Part shown: piece after piece, positions 1 to 7,754 of the stretch
Position numbering within the stretch: position 1 is the stretch's first letter
Layout: the number at the start of each line of letters is the position of its first letter
The notes under the pieces: generated by a model
What the model was told of the DNA's origin: nothing
Seen by the model: only the letters and a program-made list of their open reading frames with translations
Databases searched by the model: none
Assembly (NCBI RefSeq): GCF_036226925.1
Contig: NZ_CP109031.1
Location: forward strand, 6,386,001-6,450,000
Source: Streptomyces sp. NBC_00659
Lineage (GTDB): Bacteria > Actinomycetota > Actinomycetes > Streptomycetales > Streptomycetaceae
Length of the DNA: 64,000 nucleotides
Reading direction: 5' to 3'
Translations under genes and position numbers: made by a program

Positions 1-304
1 TTGCTTTGATGGCAGCGGCCAGGACGTGCCGGTCGTCGGGGTCCGGCAGATCGAGTATGTCGGTCAACGGTTCGTGCCCCTTGACCAGCACATCCCGGAT
101 CGCCCCTGACATCAGCTCCCGCGTACGATCTAATTTCTTCTCATCCAGGTCCGGCCGATTCTTCTTTAGATTGCGGAAGGTCTCATCGAGGATCTGGTCC
201 GTCCACTTCGCCTGTACAAGCCCTGCCTGCGCCACGCGAATGAGAACGTCACGCAAGGTACTCGGATACAGGACGTTGGCGTCGTAGACGGCGACGAAAG
301 CCAT
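1..304 (-). CDS. PIN-domain toxin (partial, C terminus beyond window start)
   Basis: The visible 101 codons begin MAFVAVYDANVLYPST, with the first acidic PIN residue in VYDAN (D8), an internal ILDE and a later LPDPDDRHVLAAA. These are the spaced acidic residues of a VapC-like/PIN_3 ribonuclease. The ATG lies 3 nt after the stop of the upstream HTH antitoxin, so the two are translated as one unit. By family the protein would cleave RNA and be neutralised by its partner. The C terminus is outside the window, so intactness cannot be judged. Confidence 0.8.
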   Translation of the reverse strand, partial: MAFVAVYDANVLYPSTLRDVLIRVAQAGLVQAKWTDQILDETFRNLKKNRPDLDEKKLDRTRELMSGAIRDVLVKGHEPLTDILDLPDPDDRHVLAAAIKA

Positions 305-307
305 GGC

Positions 308-769
308 CTAGATCATTCCCATCTCCTGGCCGAGCTGGGTGAGCTCATCAGCCACACCTCGGCGACGGTGGTCGTCCCTGCGCTGGTACTCCAATAGAGA
401 CGACGCGGTGATTCTGCGGTGTGTGCCAACGGTCCGGTATTCAATCTCATCGGCATCCAAGAGGCCGATGAGGAAGGGTCGGGACACGTTGAGCATGTCG
501 GCTGCTTGCTGAGTGGTGAGCTCGGCGTCGGACGGAACGACTGACACGGCCCGGCCGGCGCCAAGGTGTGCCAGGAGTGAAGCGAGGAGCTCTACGGCCT
601 CGCGAGGGAGAGCCAAGGGCTCACGATCGCCTCCGTCTTGAACAGTGACAGTGATCTGGGAAGCCTCCTGGTGCTCTGTCAGGTAGGCCCGGACCCTGGT
701 GAGGGCATGGTTCGCAGTCTCTTGTTTGTCGTCCGGGAGCTTGACCGGACGAATGTCAGTCTTGGTCAT
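308..769 (-). CDS. HTH (excisionase-type) antitoxin of a PIN toxin pair
   Basis: A 153-residue protein. Residues 1-75 look like a toxin-binding or dimerisation region. Residues about 82-135 form an excisionase-family winged HTH (LTTQQAADMLNVSRPFL, then YRTVGTHRRITASSLLEY). This architecture is typical of antitoxins encoded just before PIN toxins. It is the first gene of the unit, the toxin follows after 3 nt, and a GGGG-type ribosome site precedes the ATG. Autorepression through the HTH is expected from the family but no operator was proven. Confidence 0.75.
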   Translation of the reverse strand: MTKTDIRPVKLPDDKQETANHALTRVRAYLTEHQEASQITVTVQDGGDREPLALPREAVELLASLLAHLGAGRAVSVVPSDAELTTQQAADMLNVSRPFLIGLLDADEIEYRTVGTHRRITASSLLEYQRRDDHRRRGVADELTQLGQEMGMI

Positions 770-844
770 GTGTGCGCCCCTAGATTTGGTGGGTGGGCGC
801 CAGGGATAGTCCGCCGCCGTTGGCGCGGTGGCGGGCTGGCGTGA

Positions 845-886
845 CGGTAGGCCCCGCGGACGTTGGCGCGGCGACGGGGCCTACCG
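845..886. repeat. 12-bp inverted repeat with 18-nt loop
   Basis: CGGTAGGCCCCG at 845-856 is the exact reverse complement of 875-886. It lies upstream of the antitoxin gene with no coding region ending into it, so it may be an orphan terminator or a regulatory hairpin. The stretch 770-1030 holds no other gene I can support. Confidence 0.5.
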
Positions 887-1031
887 CCAGGGTGGCCTGG
901 TGATCGTTCTGGGGTCATGGCGGGCAGCTGCCTTACTCATCGAAGTATCCGCAATATTCGAAACAAGCGCAACAGATGAAAAGGGTGATTCAAGACCGCA
1001 GGCGTTGTCGAGGCTCTGACCTGCGACGAAG

Positions 1032-1300
1032 CTAGGGGGTGCGTGCGGCGTTACAGAGTGCGACAGGAGGCACCACGTGGGAGTAGGTCAGATCGGAAGT
1101 CGCCTCCGGCTCCTGCGTCCACTGGGAGGTCGGCTCCGCCGACGAGCTGTAACACCCGCGCTGGGTGTTACAGCCATCTGTGACCGGACAGCCCGGACAG
1201 CGGTTCTCTGAGCTGTCCGGCTTGTTGGTGCAGGTGACGGACTTAACCGGACAGCCGGACAGCTCGGACACCTGCCGCGCGGTCCCGGCTCCGGAGGGCG
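1032..1300 (-). pseudogene. Remnant of a replication-ATPase C-terminal tail
   Basis: The minus-strand reading contains VSELSGCPVKSV, then DSSENRCPGCPV. This matches in style and spacing the tail of the truncated replication ATPase at 4.5-4.67 kb (VSGLSGCPVNPP, then LELSGLSG). No ATPase core precedes it. I read it as the 3' debris of a second, oppositely oriented rep-type gene. The resemblance is short and compositionally biased (repeated CTGTCCGG), so convergent repeats are possible. Confidence 0.4.
1146..1174. repeat. 12-bp perfect inverted repeat, 5-nt loop
   Basis: GCTGTAACACCC (1146-1157) pairs perfectly with 1163-1174 across GCGCT. No T-run follows on either strand, so an operator-like or structural role is as likely as termination. 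It sits inside the rep-tail remnant. The rest of 1175-1449 shows no supported gene beyond that remnant. Confidence 0.55.
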
Positions 1301-1467
1301 CTCAGGCGTAAGTGGCATGCGGCAGCTGCGCGGCCTGCATGCGTTGTTCGACCCTCAGCTTTGAGCCCTGTGGCTCGAACAGCGCTCTACCTGCCTTTGT
1401 TTCCCGAGGTCACTCTGGCAAGTGCGACTAGCTCGACAACTGGCTGAGTGTGGGGAGCGCTTGGGGG

Positions 1468-2529
1468 GTGCTGGTGGTCTACGTTCCGATTTTGAAGGGC
1501 AAAGCGGGCGAGTTTCTGGCGTTGGGCCACGCCTCGGTGGAGGTGCAGGCTCAGCTCCGCCCAGTGATGGAGATCGTGCCGGACTTGGAGCTCCGAGATT
1601 TGCTGGAGACCTTCTGCGAGCACGCCATGGACAACGTTCCGGACGGCATGGTCCTCACGGTTGACTGTGGCGCACTGCCACCCGTCCGCGTGCTCAAGGG
1701 AGACGTCGGTGGGCCTGTAACACGAGTTGGTGAGTCTTTGGGGCTACGTGGTGTTGCTATGTCCCCAGTCTTCAGGTGTTCCGACCCTGATGACGTGTTG
1801 GGAGAGGTGGCAGGGGTGGCCGCGGCCCACCAACAGGGAGCATGCCTGCGGATCTCTACAGCCGCTGATCTCGGCGAATCGCTACCCAGCGAGGATCGGG
1901 TGCGCGATTTGCTTCGTGCAGTGCAGCTGGCCCCTGGGGAGGTCGACTTGCTGGTTGACGCCGGTCCGGTGTACTCGGACCGGACTAGGGAGGTTCTGGC
2001 GGAAGAGACCACCGAAGCCCTGAAACATCTCTCGCCCTGGCCCTGGAGACGCCTCTGCGTGGCGGCCGGCGCTTTCCCTGTAAACCTGACAGGCTTCAAA
2101 CGAGGCCAGGCCACGCCGGTCGTTAGGGAAGATGCCCGGCTCTGGGCGAAGGTCGTCGAGAAGTGGCACGGCCCGCAACCTGACTTCGGGGACTTCGGGG
2201 TGACGTACCCCCGCATCCTGCCCAAGAGCCGCGGGACCCCGGACCCCAACATGCGCTACACCACGGCGGCCGACTGGCAGGTCTTCGTGTATCCGCGGAT
2301 TCGGCAAGGCAACGACGACTTCTTCACACTCAGTCAGGACCTCGTCAATTCACCTCACTGGCCTGTCGCGGGAGCTGCCACGTCCTGGGGCGACGCGCGC
2401 CTTCAGGAGTGCGCCCAACGCAGGCGCCAGAAGGCGGGAGGAGGTACTGAGTGGCGCGCCTGGGCAACATCGCACCATCTAGCTGTCGTGGTGTCTCAAC
2501 TGACGGCCACCGGGCACCCCGAGGACTGA
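1468..2529 (+). CDS. Beta-family protein (phage T4 beta-protein-like)
   Basis: About 353 residues. The N terminus VYVPILKGKAGEFLALGHA, a PVMEIVPDLELRD segment, and the tail ending WRAWATSHHLAVVVSQL are hallmarks of the beta protein family (Pfam Beta_protein). The biochemical function is unknown; members occur on mobile elements. The start at GTG 1468 is chosen because GGGGAG lies 9 nt upstream and the family starts a few residues before YVPIL; GTG 1450 is in frame too. The 3' end overlaps the convergent VanZ-like frame by 51 nt. It looks intact and lies between the toxin-antitoxin pair and the broken rep gene. Confidence 0.75.
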   Translation: MLVVYVPILKGKAGEFLALGHASVEVQAQLRPVMEIVPDLELRDLLETFCEHAMDNVPDGMVLTVDCGALPPVRVLKGDVGGPVTRVGESLGLRGVAMSPVFRCSDPDDVLGEVAGVAAAHQQGACLRISTAADLGESLPSEDRVRDLLRAVQLAPGEVDLLVDAGPVYSDRTREVLAEETTEALKHLSPWPWRRLCVAAGAFPVNLTGFKRGQATPVVREDARLWAKVVEKWHGPQPDFGDFGVTYPRILPKSRGTPDPNMRYTTAADWQVFVYPRIRQGNDDFFTLSQDLVNSPHWPVAGAATSWGDARLQECAQRRRQKAGGGTEWRAWATSHHLAVVVSQLTATGHPED

Positions 2530-3777
2530 ATGGTGCCGGCGTGACGGACACGTGACTTCGGGACTTGCAGGTGCGGACGCGCGCTTAGAAGGCGCCTGGT
2601 GCCGCCACGCGCCTGCTATCTGCTGCGCCAGGAGCAGCGTGGATTCGGTGGCCTTCCCAGTAGCGTCGTGTGCGAGTTCACGCGCCTTCTCCTCGTCCAC
2701 GGTGATGCTAGGAAGTTTTGGGTCTGCCAACGTTCGAGCGTTGAAGCCGAGGATGCGCTTCGCGGTAGTAATGGTGATGTCCAGGCGCATTGGCATCAGT
2801 ACGCCGTCCTTGTACCGCCGGTACGTCACCATGTAGGCGCGAGTCGGACCTTCACCCAGCACGCGCACCTTTTGCGTACTTCCGTCGACACTGTCAGGGA
2901 ACCATTTCCGGGCGAATCGATCGGCCGTGGCTACCGCATCCTTCTGGCTTGCGGTTCCCTTGTCGCCGCGATTGTCTTTCGCCCAGGCAGTTTCGAGGTG
3001 CTTCTCGGGCCACCATCCCGCGATACTCCCGCGATTAGTCTCAGCGGTGACCTTCTGCTTGTCGCCGATGAATTTCACACTGCTACTGACGATTTCAGTG
3101 TCGGTGCCGAAGGTTGCTTTCGCTGCCGTGGAGAGCCACTCGTTTGCGTCGATCGCCACGTCGACGCGCCGCTGCCGAGCATCGTCCTTGGCAACGACGT
3201 CGACTGACTCAATTTGGGTCAAGAACAGGGCCGCACACAAGCCGCCGCCGAGAATGAGAACGGATACCCCCCACGCAACGTCTCGCTTGGGGCGATATAC
3301 GGGGGTTCGGTGAACCAGGCACCAGAGTGTCCCGGCACCCACCCCAAGGACCGATCCCGTCGCATTTGCCGTGAGATCCGTCAGGGTGCATGAACGTCCC
3401 AGATGCCCCAGCGACTGGATGAGTTCAACGGCTCCGCTGAGGCACGCGAAGGCGGCTGCGACAGTCACCGGGCGCCGCAGGGCGAGAACAGCGAGGAAGG
3501 CGCCGGGAGCGAAAAGCGCGACATTCAGCAGTGCGCTTTCGTCGGTGAACAGATGGATCGGCGCGCCCATATCGCACTGCGCGGCCTCCAGGCCAGCACT
3601 GCCAGGCAGCATGGTAACGGAAAGGATGCCGGCCACGTATACGGCGAGGGCGGTCGGCAGTCGCCACGGCTTGGCGCGGGCTTTCAGCAGGAAAACCGTG
3701 GGCAGGGCGAATAGTGCACCGAAGATCAGGAAGGCTGTTATTAGGCCCGGCACGGCGGAGATTGACGCTTCGAGCAC
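2479..3777 (-). CDS. VanZ-family membrane protein with PepSY-like C-terminal part; tail probably frameshifted
   Basis: 432 residues from a GTG with AGGGA 8 nt upstream. Residues 1-155 carry several membrane spans and the VanZ pattern (NVALFAPGAFLAVL, AVELIQ, TDLTANATGSVLG). After one more helix (about 165-185), residues 190-390 form an exported-looking domain ending in a DEEKARELAHDATGK segment. From about residue 385 the sequence turns to SKRASAPASPEVTCPSRRHH, unlike a folded domain, and overlaps the neighbouring beta-family gene by 51 nt. A lost stop or frameshift is likely. The exact role is unknown; VanZ itself gives low-level teicoplanin resistance. Confidence 0.7.
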   Translation of the reverse strand: MLEASISAVPGLITAFLIFGALFALPTVFLLKARAKPWRLPTALAVYVAGILSVTMLPGSAGLEAAQCDMGAPIHLFTDESALLNVALFAPGAFLAVLALRRPVTVAAAFACLSGAVELIQSLGHLGRSCTLTDLTANATGSVLGVGAGTLWCLVHRTPVYRPKRDVAWGVSVLILGGGLCAALFLTQIESVDVVAKDDARQRRVDVAIDANEWLSTAAKATFGTDTEIVSSSVKFIGDKQKVTAETNRGSIAGWWPEKHLETAWAKDNRGDKGTASQKDAVATADRFARKWFPDSVDGSTQKVRVLGEGPTRAYMVTYRRYKDGVLMPMRLDITITTAKRILGFNARTLADPKLPSITVDEEKARELAHDATGKATESTLLLAQQIAGAWRHQAPSKRASAPASPEVTCPSRRHHSVLGVPGGRQLRHHDS

Positions 3778-3840
3778 GGAAGATCCCTAGAGACGGGGCC
3801 GGGGCACTTCATTGAGCGCCCCGGCTGTCGCATGCCGGGT

Positions 3841-4044
3841 TCAGCAGATGCTGAGGTTCGGCGTGTAGTAGTTGCCTGCTTGATGTCTGAGCCGTCCACC
3901 GCGGTCTTCTGGGAGTCGAGGAACAGGTCTTCTCCCGTGGTCATGGCGAGCTGAATCGTGACTTTACTTCCGCCCGTCTTCTTGTACTCCGTGGCGGAGT
4001 AGTACAGCGAACAGTTGTTGCTGACGAGGCAGCCGTCATCCTCG
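3841..4044 (-). pseudogene. 3' fragment of an unknown gene, one-base frameshift
   Basis: Reading leftwards from about 4044, the frame gives CLVSNNCSLYYSATEYKKTG, then KVTIQLAMTTGEDLFLDSQK, then SDIKQ. One missing base near 3873-3876 would restore GNYYTPNLSIC and a TGA at 3841. The 5' end is cut where plus-strand replication-ATPase sequence begins. The paired Cys and short polar stretches suggest the C-terminal domain of a small exported or membrane protein, family not recognised. It is not expressible as a full product. Confidence 0.5.
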
Positions 4045-4674
4045 TGTGACGCGCATTACGTTTCCGTCGGCTACGCGAAGCGCCTTGCGGAGCATTACGG
4101 CATCGAGGTCGTCCTGGTCCACCACGTCCGCAAGGCAGGCTCGGACGATTTCCTGACGGAGGTCTCCGGGACCAACGGCATCGCGGGCGCCGCGGACGCA
4201 ACGCTCGTACTGAAGCGGGCGCGCGGGCAGGCGGACGGCATCCTGCACGTCACCGGCCGCGACGTGGACGAAGCCGAGTACGCCCTCAGCTTCCAACCCG
4301 CCTCCGGAGCCTGGCACTTGCTGGACGGCCCGGCCACCGACCACACCGTCGGAGACACCCGAGCCACGATCCTCCGCTACGTCCGTGCCCACCCCGGGGC
4401 GAAGCCCAAGGACATGGCAGGCGAGCTGCCGCACGTCGACATGGACACGATCCGCCGGACCTGCGCCCGCATGGCCGAGGCGGGACAGCTCACCAGGGAC
4501 GCCGGCGGCCGGTACTACCCGGACACCGAGACCCGGACACAGGGTGCCCCGGAGGTGTCCGGGCTGTCCGGCTGTCCGGTTAACCCCCCTGAGCTGCAAG
4601 AACGACCCGGACAGTCGGAATTGGAGCTGTCCGGGCTGTCCGGGTCGACCGACGCCGAAGGGACGGCGGTATGA
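4015..4674 (+). pseudogene. N-terminally truncated replication ATPase (RepA/RecA-like) of an integrative element
   Basis: Homology starts at about residue 13 (DAHYVSVGYAKRLAEHYG) and runs through VVLVHHVRKAGSDDFLTEVS, GTNGIAGAADATLVLKRA and the C-terminal HTH-like TRATILRYVRAHPGAKPKD. This is the C-terminal half of the RepA-type AAA ATPases seen before xis-int in actinomycete integrative elements. The Walker A half is missing: the first dozen codons are antisense to the 3841-4044 remnant. The tail has LSGLSG/LSGCPV repeats. The stop overlaps the xis ATG (ATGA), preserving the operon end. Autonomous replication is unlikely. Confidence 0.7.
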
Positions 4675-4865
4675 GCGCCCGCGCGTTGGAAGAGAGGTTG
4701 ACCATCGCCGAGGTCATCACTGATCTGAAGGTGGCTCCGTCGACCTTCTACCGGTGGCGTCAACTCGGGAAGGGCCCGCGCTCGATCAAGCTGCCGAACG
4801 GCGACGTACGCATCCGCAGGTCGGAATACGAGCGGTGGCTTGCGGAGCGGGAGGACGCCGCGTGA
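4671..4865 (+). CDS. xis: Excisionase / HTH directionality factor
   Basis: 64 residues with a winged HTH (TIAEVITDLKVAPSTFYRWR, then IKLPNGDVRIRRSEYERWL). It is the small MerR/excisionase-like protein that precedes tyrosine integrases in actinomycete integrative elements. It overlaps the truncated rep frame by 4 nt and the integrase start by 4 nt (GTGA), so the three are translationally coupled. It probably bends att DNA and favours excision. Confidence 0.85.
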   Translation: MSARALEERLTIAEVITDLKVAPSTFYRWRQLGKGPRSIKLPNGDVRIRRSEYERWLAEREDAA

Positions 4866-6313
4866 GCACGACCGAAGACACCCCGGCTCTCCGCCCCCAC
4901 GGGGAGGCCCGGCCGGGGTACTCCCTCGACGTCCGGCTGTGGAAGGCCACGAAGGTCGACCGCAAGGCGCGTCCGTACCAACTCCGCTGGGTCGTGGGCG
5001 GGAAGGTGAGCAGCGCGACGTTCGCCACGTCGGCACTTGCCGAGAGCCGACGCTCGGAACTCCGACAGGCCATGCGTCGAGGCGAAGCGTTCGAGATCGC
5101 GAGCGGACAGCCCGAGTCCGAAGTCCGTGCGGCGGCGACGGCGGCTGAGGCCGAGCCGTCGTTGCGGTGGTTCGAGTTCTGCCGGAAGTACGTTGCCGGG
5201 CGGTGGCGTATGAGCGCCGCGAAGACGCGTGAAGGCATGGCGGACGCGCTCGCCGCCGTGGCGCTGGCCATGGTGAAGCGCGGGGACGACGCCCCTGACG
5301 ACAAGCACCTGCGGCTGGCATTCCGGTGGGGGATCGTCCCCGCGAACGCGAGGGAGGATCCGCCGGCTGAGCTGAAAGCCGCGTACGAGTGGCTCACGAC
5401 GCAGGACCGGCCGGTTGTCGACCTGGTGGACGTCGAGGTGTTCGAGGACGTGGTCTACCGCCTCAGCTACCGGCTGGACGGCACCCCGGCGGCGGGGGAG
5501 ACCCACAGACGGCGGCGCCGCGCCCTGAACACGGCCCTCGAACACGCAGTCGCCGCCAAGGAACTCCCCGAGAACCCGCTCCAACGAGCCCGCGGGAAGC
5601 GCGTGGGTTCCGGTGGGGTGGTGGACCGCCGTGTGCTCGTGAACGCCGTACAGGGGCGCCAGTTGCTCGCCGCCGTCTCCTACGTCGGCTCGTGGGACCG
5701 CAGTCGCGGGCGCCGCCTGGTGGCGTTCTACGCGGTCATGTACTACGCAGGGTTAAGGCCCGCTGAGGCAGTTGGGCTGAGGCTCCCTGACTGTCACCTA
5801 TCGGAGGAGGGTTGGGGCACGCTGACGCTGCGGGAGACGCGCCCTGTATCGGGCAAGCAGTGGACCGACTCCGGGGAGCGGCACGACCGCCGGGGCTTGA
5901 AGGCTCGCGAGTCCGACACCGACCGCCCAGTCCCCATCCCGCCCGTCCTGGTCGCCATCCTCCGGACCCACCTGAAGATGTTCGGGACCGCCAAGGAAGG
6001 GCGCGTGTTCGGGAATGAGCGCGGGGGAGTCGTCGGCTCATCCACGTACTGGCGCGTGTGGGAGGAGGCGCGGTTGTTCGCACTCCCGCCGGACCGCGTC
6101 GAATCGCCGCTCGCCGGACGCCCGTACGACCTGCGTCACGCCTGCATCACGCGATGGCTTAACGCAGGGGTCCCAATCGCCGAGGTAGCACGGCGGGTCG
6201 GCAATTCCCCAGAGGTGATCCACCGCCGATACCACGGCTGTATCGACGGGCACGAGGAAGCCGCCAACGCGAAGATCTCGAGGGTTCTAGAGGAGGAGGG
6301 AGACGCCCCCTAA
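4862..6313 (+). CDS. int: Tyrosine site-specific integrase
   Basis: 483 residues. The N-terminal arm-binding and core-binding parts cover roughly 1-260. The catalytic domain has GLRPAEA (R299), RPYDLRHAC (R425, H426) and HRRYHGC (nucleophile Y457). The usual LGHS histidine is Asn (VGNSPEV), a common variant in this actinomycete branch. The start GTG 4862 overlaps the xis stop. Leu298 is encoded by TTA (5753-5755), so translation should depend on the bldA tRNA. It should act at the tRNA-Arg 2 kb downstream, from which it is separated by IS debris and two small genes. Confidence 0.92.
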   Translation: MSTTEDTPALRPHGEARPGYSLDVRLWKATKVDRKARPYQLRWVVGGKVSSATFATSALAESRRSELRQAMRRGEAFEIASGQPESEVRAAATAAEAEPSLRWFEFCRKYVAGRWRMSAAKTREGMADALAAVALAMVKRGDDAPDDKHLRLAFRWGIVPANAREDPPAELKAAYEWLTTQDRPVVDLVDVEVFEDVVYRLSYRLDGTPAAGETHRRRRRALNTALEHAVAAKELPENPLQRARGKRVGSGGVVDRRVLVNAVQGRQLLAAVSYVGSWDRSRGRRLVAFYAVMYYAGLRPAEAVGLRLPDCHLSEEGWGTLTLRETRPVSGKQWTDSGERHDRRGLKARESDTDRPVPIPPVLVAILRTHLKMFGTAKEGRVFGNERGGVVGSSTYWRVWEEARLFALPPDRVESPLAGRPYDLRHACITRWLNAGVPIAEVARRVGNSPEVIHRRYHGCIDGHEEAANAKISRVLEEEGDAP

Positions 6314-6352
6314 AGGTGTTGCACGAGGCTCTGATCTGGGCGTCTCCGTTTT

Positions 6353-6660
6353 ATGGCCGGGGTGTTGAGGGATGAACGAATTTGGGTGGAGACGTCCAAG
6401 GGACTGCGAGTGACTCAGTTTGCACGCCTGTTGAAGGCGGTGCGGGAACGAGATGGCAACGGCACCTGCGAGGTCGGCCATGGTCGTTGCCGCTGTCCGA
6501 ACGGGTGTTGAAGGGCGCGGGGTATTGCCGCACGAACCTGACGATGCGGCAGCTCGGCCCGCTATTCAGCGTCTCCTCCTCCACCGTATGCCGGGTTATT
6601 CAGCGCTGGGTTCGCGCTGCGGAAGTCCTGTGACTCGGTCCAACCGACGCCGCATCAACC
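6353..6660 (+). pseudogene. N-terminal fragment of an IS5-type transposase
   Basis: From ATG 6353 one frame reads MAGVLRDERIWVETSKGLRV, then TQFARLLKAVRERDGNG. After a frameshift near 6455-6475 another frame reads RGRPWSLPLSERVLK, NLTMRQLGPLFSVSSSTV and CRVIQRW. This is the N-terminal HTH of IS5-family transposases. Similarity fades after about 6606 (perhaps to 6660). The DDE core is missing; the C terminus appears in the same orientation at 7525-7695. Confidence 0.7.
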
Positions 6661-6708
6661 TCAGATGTTCCTCAAGTTGCGTGGCTTCGGCAATTCCATG
6701 GCTGTAAT

Positions 6709-6737
6709 TTGACAAGGACCTATCAACAGCAAGCAAT
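6709..6737 (+). promoter_or_regulatory. Possible promoter of the secreted-protein gene
   Basis: TTGACA at 6709-6714 matches the -35 consensus exactly. The -10 (GCAAT/CAATAC at 6732-6739, spacing 17-19) is weak. It lies about 60-90 nt before the TTG start at 6798. Confidence 0.3.
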
Positions 6738-6797
6738 ACGACACGCGACCGTCACGGTGAGGTGGTTGGCGGTGCCGTATGAAAACGGGGAGCGATT

Positions 6798-7388
6798 TTG
6801 AGCAAGAAACTGGTTTCGGTAGTGGCGGCCACCGGCCTGGCAGCGGCCTCAGTCGTGCTGCTCGGGCCCGTGACGTCGGCCAGTGCGGCGCCGATCGTCT
6901 GTGAGCCGGGTTACAAGAGCGCCACCTGGACCGGCCAGAGCAGCGGCTGGGTGATCACCCACGCCAAGCAGATCAACATTCCCGCCCACGGTACGGGTAG
7001 CTACACGAAGTCGGCGACGTATCGCAAGACCGTCACCTCGGGGCGTGAGGTCACGGCCGGAGGCAGCTACTCGGCGAGCTGGGTCATCTCCAGCATGGAC
7101 GCCCACGTCTCGGGAACCCTTTCCAGGGCAGGGGAGAAGACAAAGGAGACGAGCGAGTCGGTCACCTTCAACTTCAACAGGACGGGGACCTACGTGGTCT
7201 TCAGCGGGGTCAAGAAGGCGAGCGGCTACTACAAGGCCAAGACCTGCAACTCGCGCGGCACGGGCTGGGGGAACGTGGGTTACGGGAAGGCCCGCAGCTG
7301 GAACATCCAGGCAGAGGGTGCCGTCAAGTGCAGCGAGAGGCCGGCGAGCGGAAGCGTGAAGCTCGCTGCCAAGAGGGGATACTGCTGA
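6798..7388 (+). CDS. Small secreted protein of unknown function
   Basis: 196 residues from a TTG preceded by GGGGAG at 5 nt. A Sec signal peptide (KK, then AATGLAAASVVLLGPV, cleavage around ASA-AP near residue 31) leads to a Ser/Thr/Gly-rich mature part. Cys residues occur in IVCEPG, KTCNSR, VKCSE and the terminal GYC, suggesting two disulphides. The SYSASWVISSMDAHVS segment looks beta-rich. No family recognised. It lies between two pieces of an IS5-type transposase, so it may be a recent insertion or the surviving part of a replacement. Confidence 0.7.
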   Translation: MSKKLVSVVAATGLAAASVVLLGPVTSASAAPIVCEPGYKSATWTGQSSGWVITHAKQINIPAHGTGSYTKSATYRKTVTSGREVTAGGSYSASWVISSMDAHVSGTLSRAGEKTKETSESVTFNFNRTGTYVVFSGVKKASGYYKAKTCNSRGTGWGNVGYGKARSWNIQAEGAVKCSERPASGSVKLAAKRGYC

Positions 7389-7454
7389 TCCTTGCACGCC
7401 CCGGGTTCCGCGACCCGGAGATAGAGCGACTGCCGCGCCCGTCGCGGTGACTGT

Positions 7455-7482
7455 GGCCGGGCCTCTTGTCGGAGGCCCGGCC
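7455..7482. terminator. Hairpin terminator after the secreted-protein gene
   Basis: GGCCGGGCCTC (7455-7465) pairs perfectly with 7472-7482 across a 6-nt loop, 67 nt after the stop at 7388. Confidence 0.7.
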
Positions 7483-7524
7483 GCGGTGCGTCCCGGGTCA
7501 GATCGGATCGACACCATGGTCGAG

Positions 7525-7695
7525 GTCGAAGGAACGCAGCCACTCTCACAAGCAGGTCCGTGGCTGCGTGGAGCACGTTTCTCCGCGCACATGAAGACCT
7601 GGAAGATCCTTCGCGAATGCCGCCTGAAGGGCGACGGCGTCCACACCGCCATGCTCGGCTCACCCGCTCGCACAACATGCTTCAGGCCGCATGAC
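7525..7695 (+). pseudogene. C-terminal fragment of an IS5-type transposase, several frameshifts
   Basis: One frame gives SKERSHSHKQVRGCVEHV, the next MKTWKILRECRLKGDGVHTA, and a third RSHNMLQAA followed by TGA. Together they match the conserved end of IS5-family transposases (SHRKVRARVEH, MKTWK, CRLKGDGVHHAMLG, ARLHN). At least two frameshifts make it non-functional. It is in the same orientation as the 6353-6660 N-terminal fragment, with the DDE core replaced by the secreted-protein gene. Confidence 0.65.
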
Positions 7696-7754
7696 GGAAC
7701 TGGGGAGGCAAGCCCTGCGCTTTGGGCCAACAAAGATCAATAGCGGGACAGCCT

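Noticed and set aside
638..1019. Small + strand frames between the antitoxin and the rep remnant
   Set aside because: Trp/Gly/Arg-rich translation typical of non-coding GC-rich DNA, and no ribosome site.
2552..3313. Several + strand frames opposite the VanZ-like gene
   Set aside because: No ribosome sites or domains; the minus strand has membrane helices and VanZ motifs.
4754..4861. Upstream extension of the integrase to 4754
   Set aside because: It would overlap xis fully; GTG 4862 overlaps the xis stop in the usual coupled manner.
7447..7743. A 98-codon + strand frame considered as an intact gene
   Set aside because: Its middle is the end of an IS5-type transposase, while the flanks continue the same protein in other frames; scored as pseudogene.
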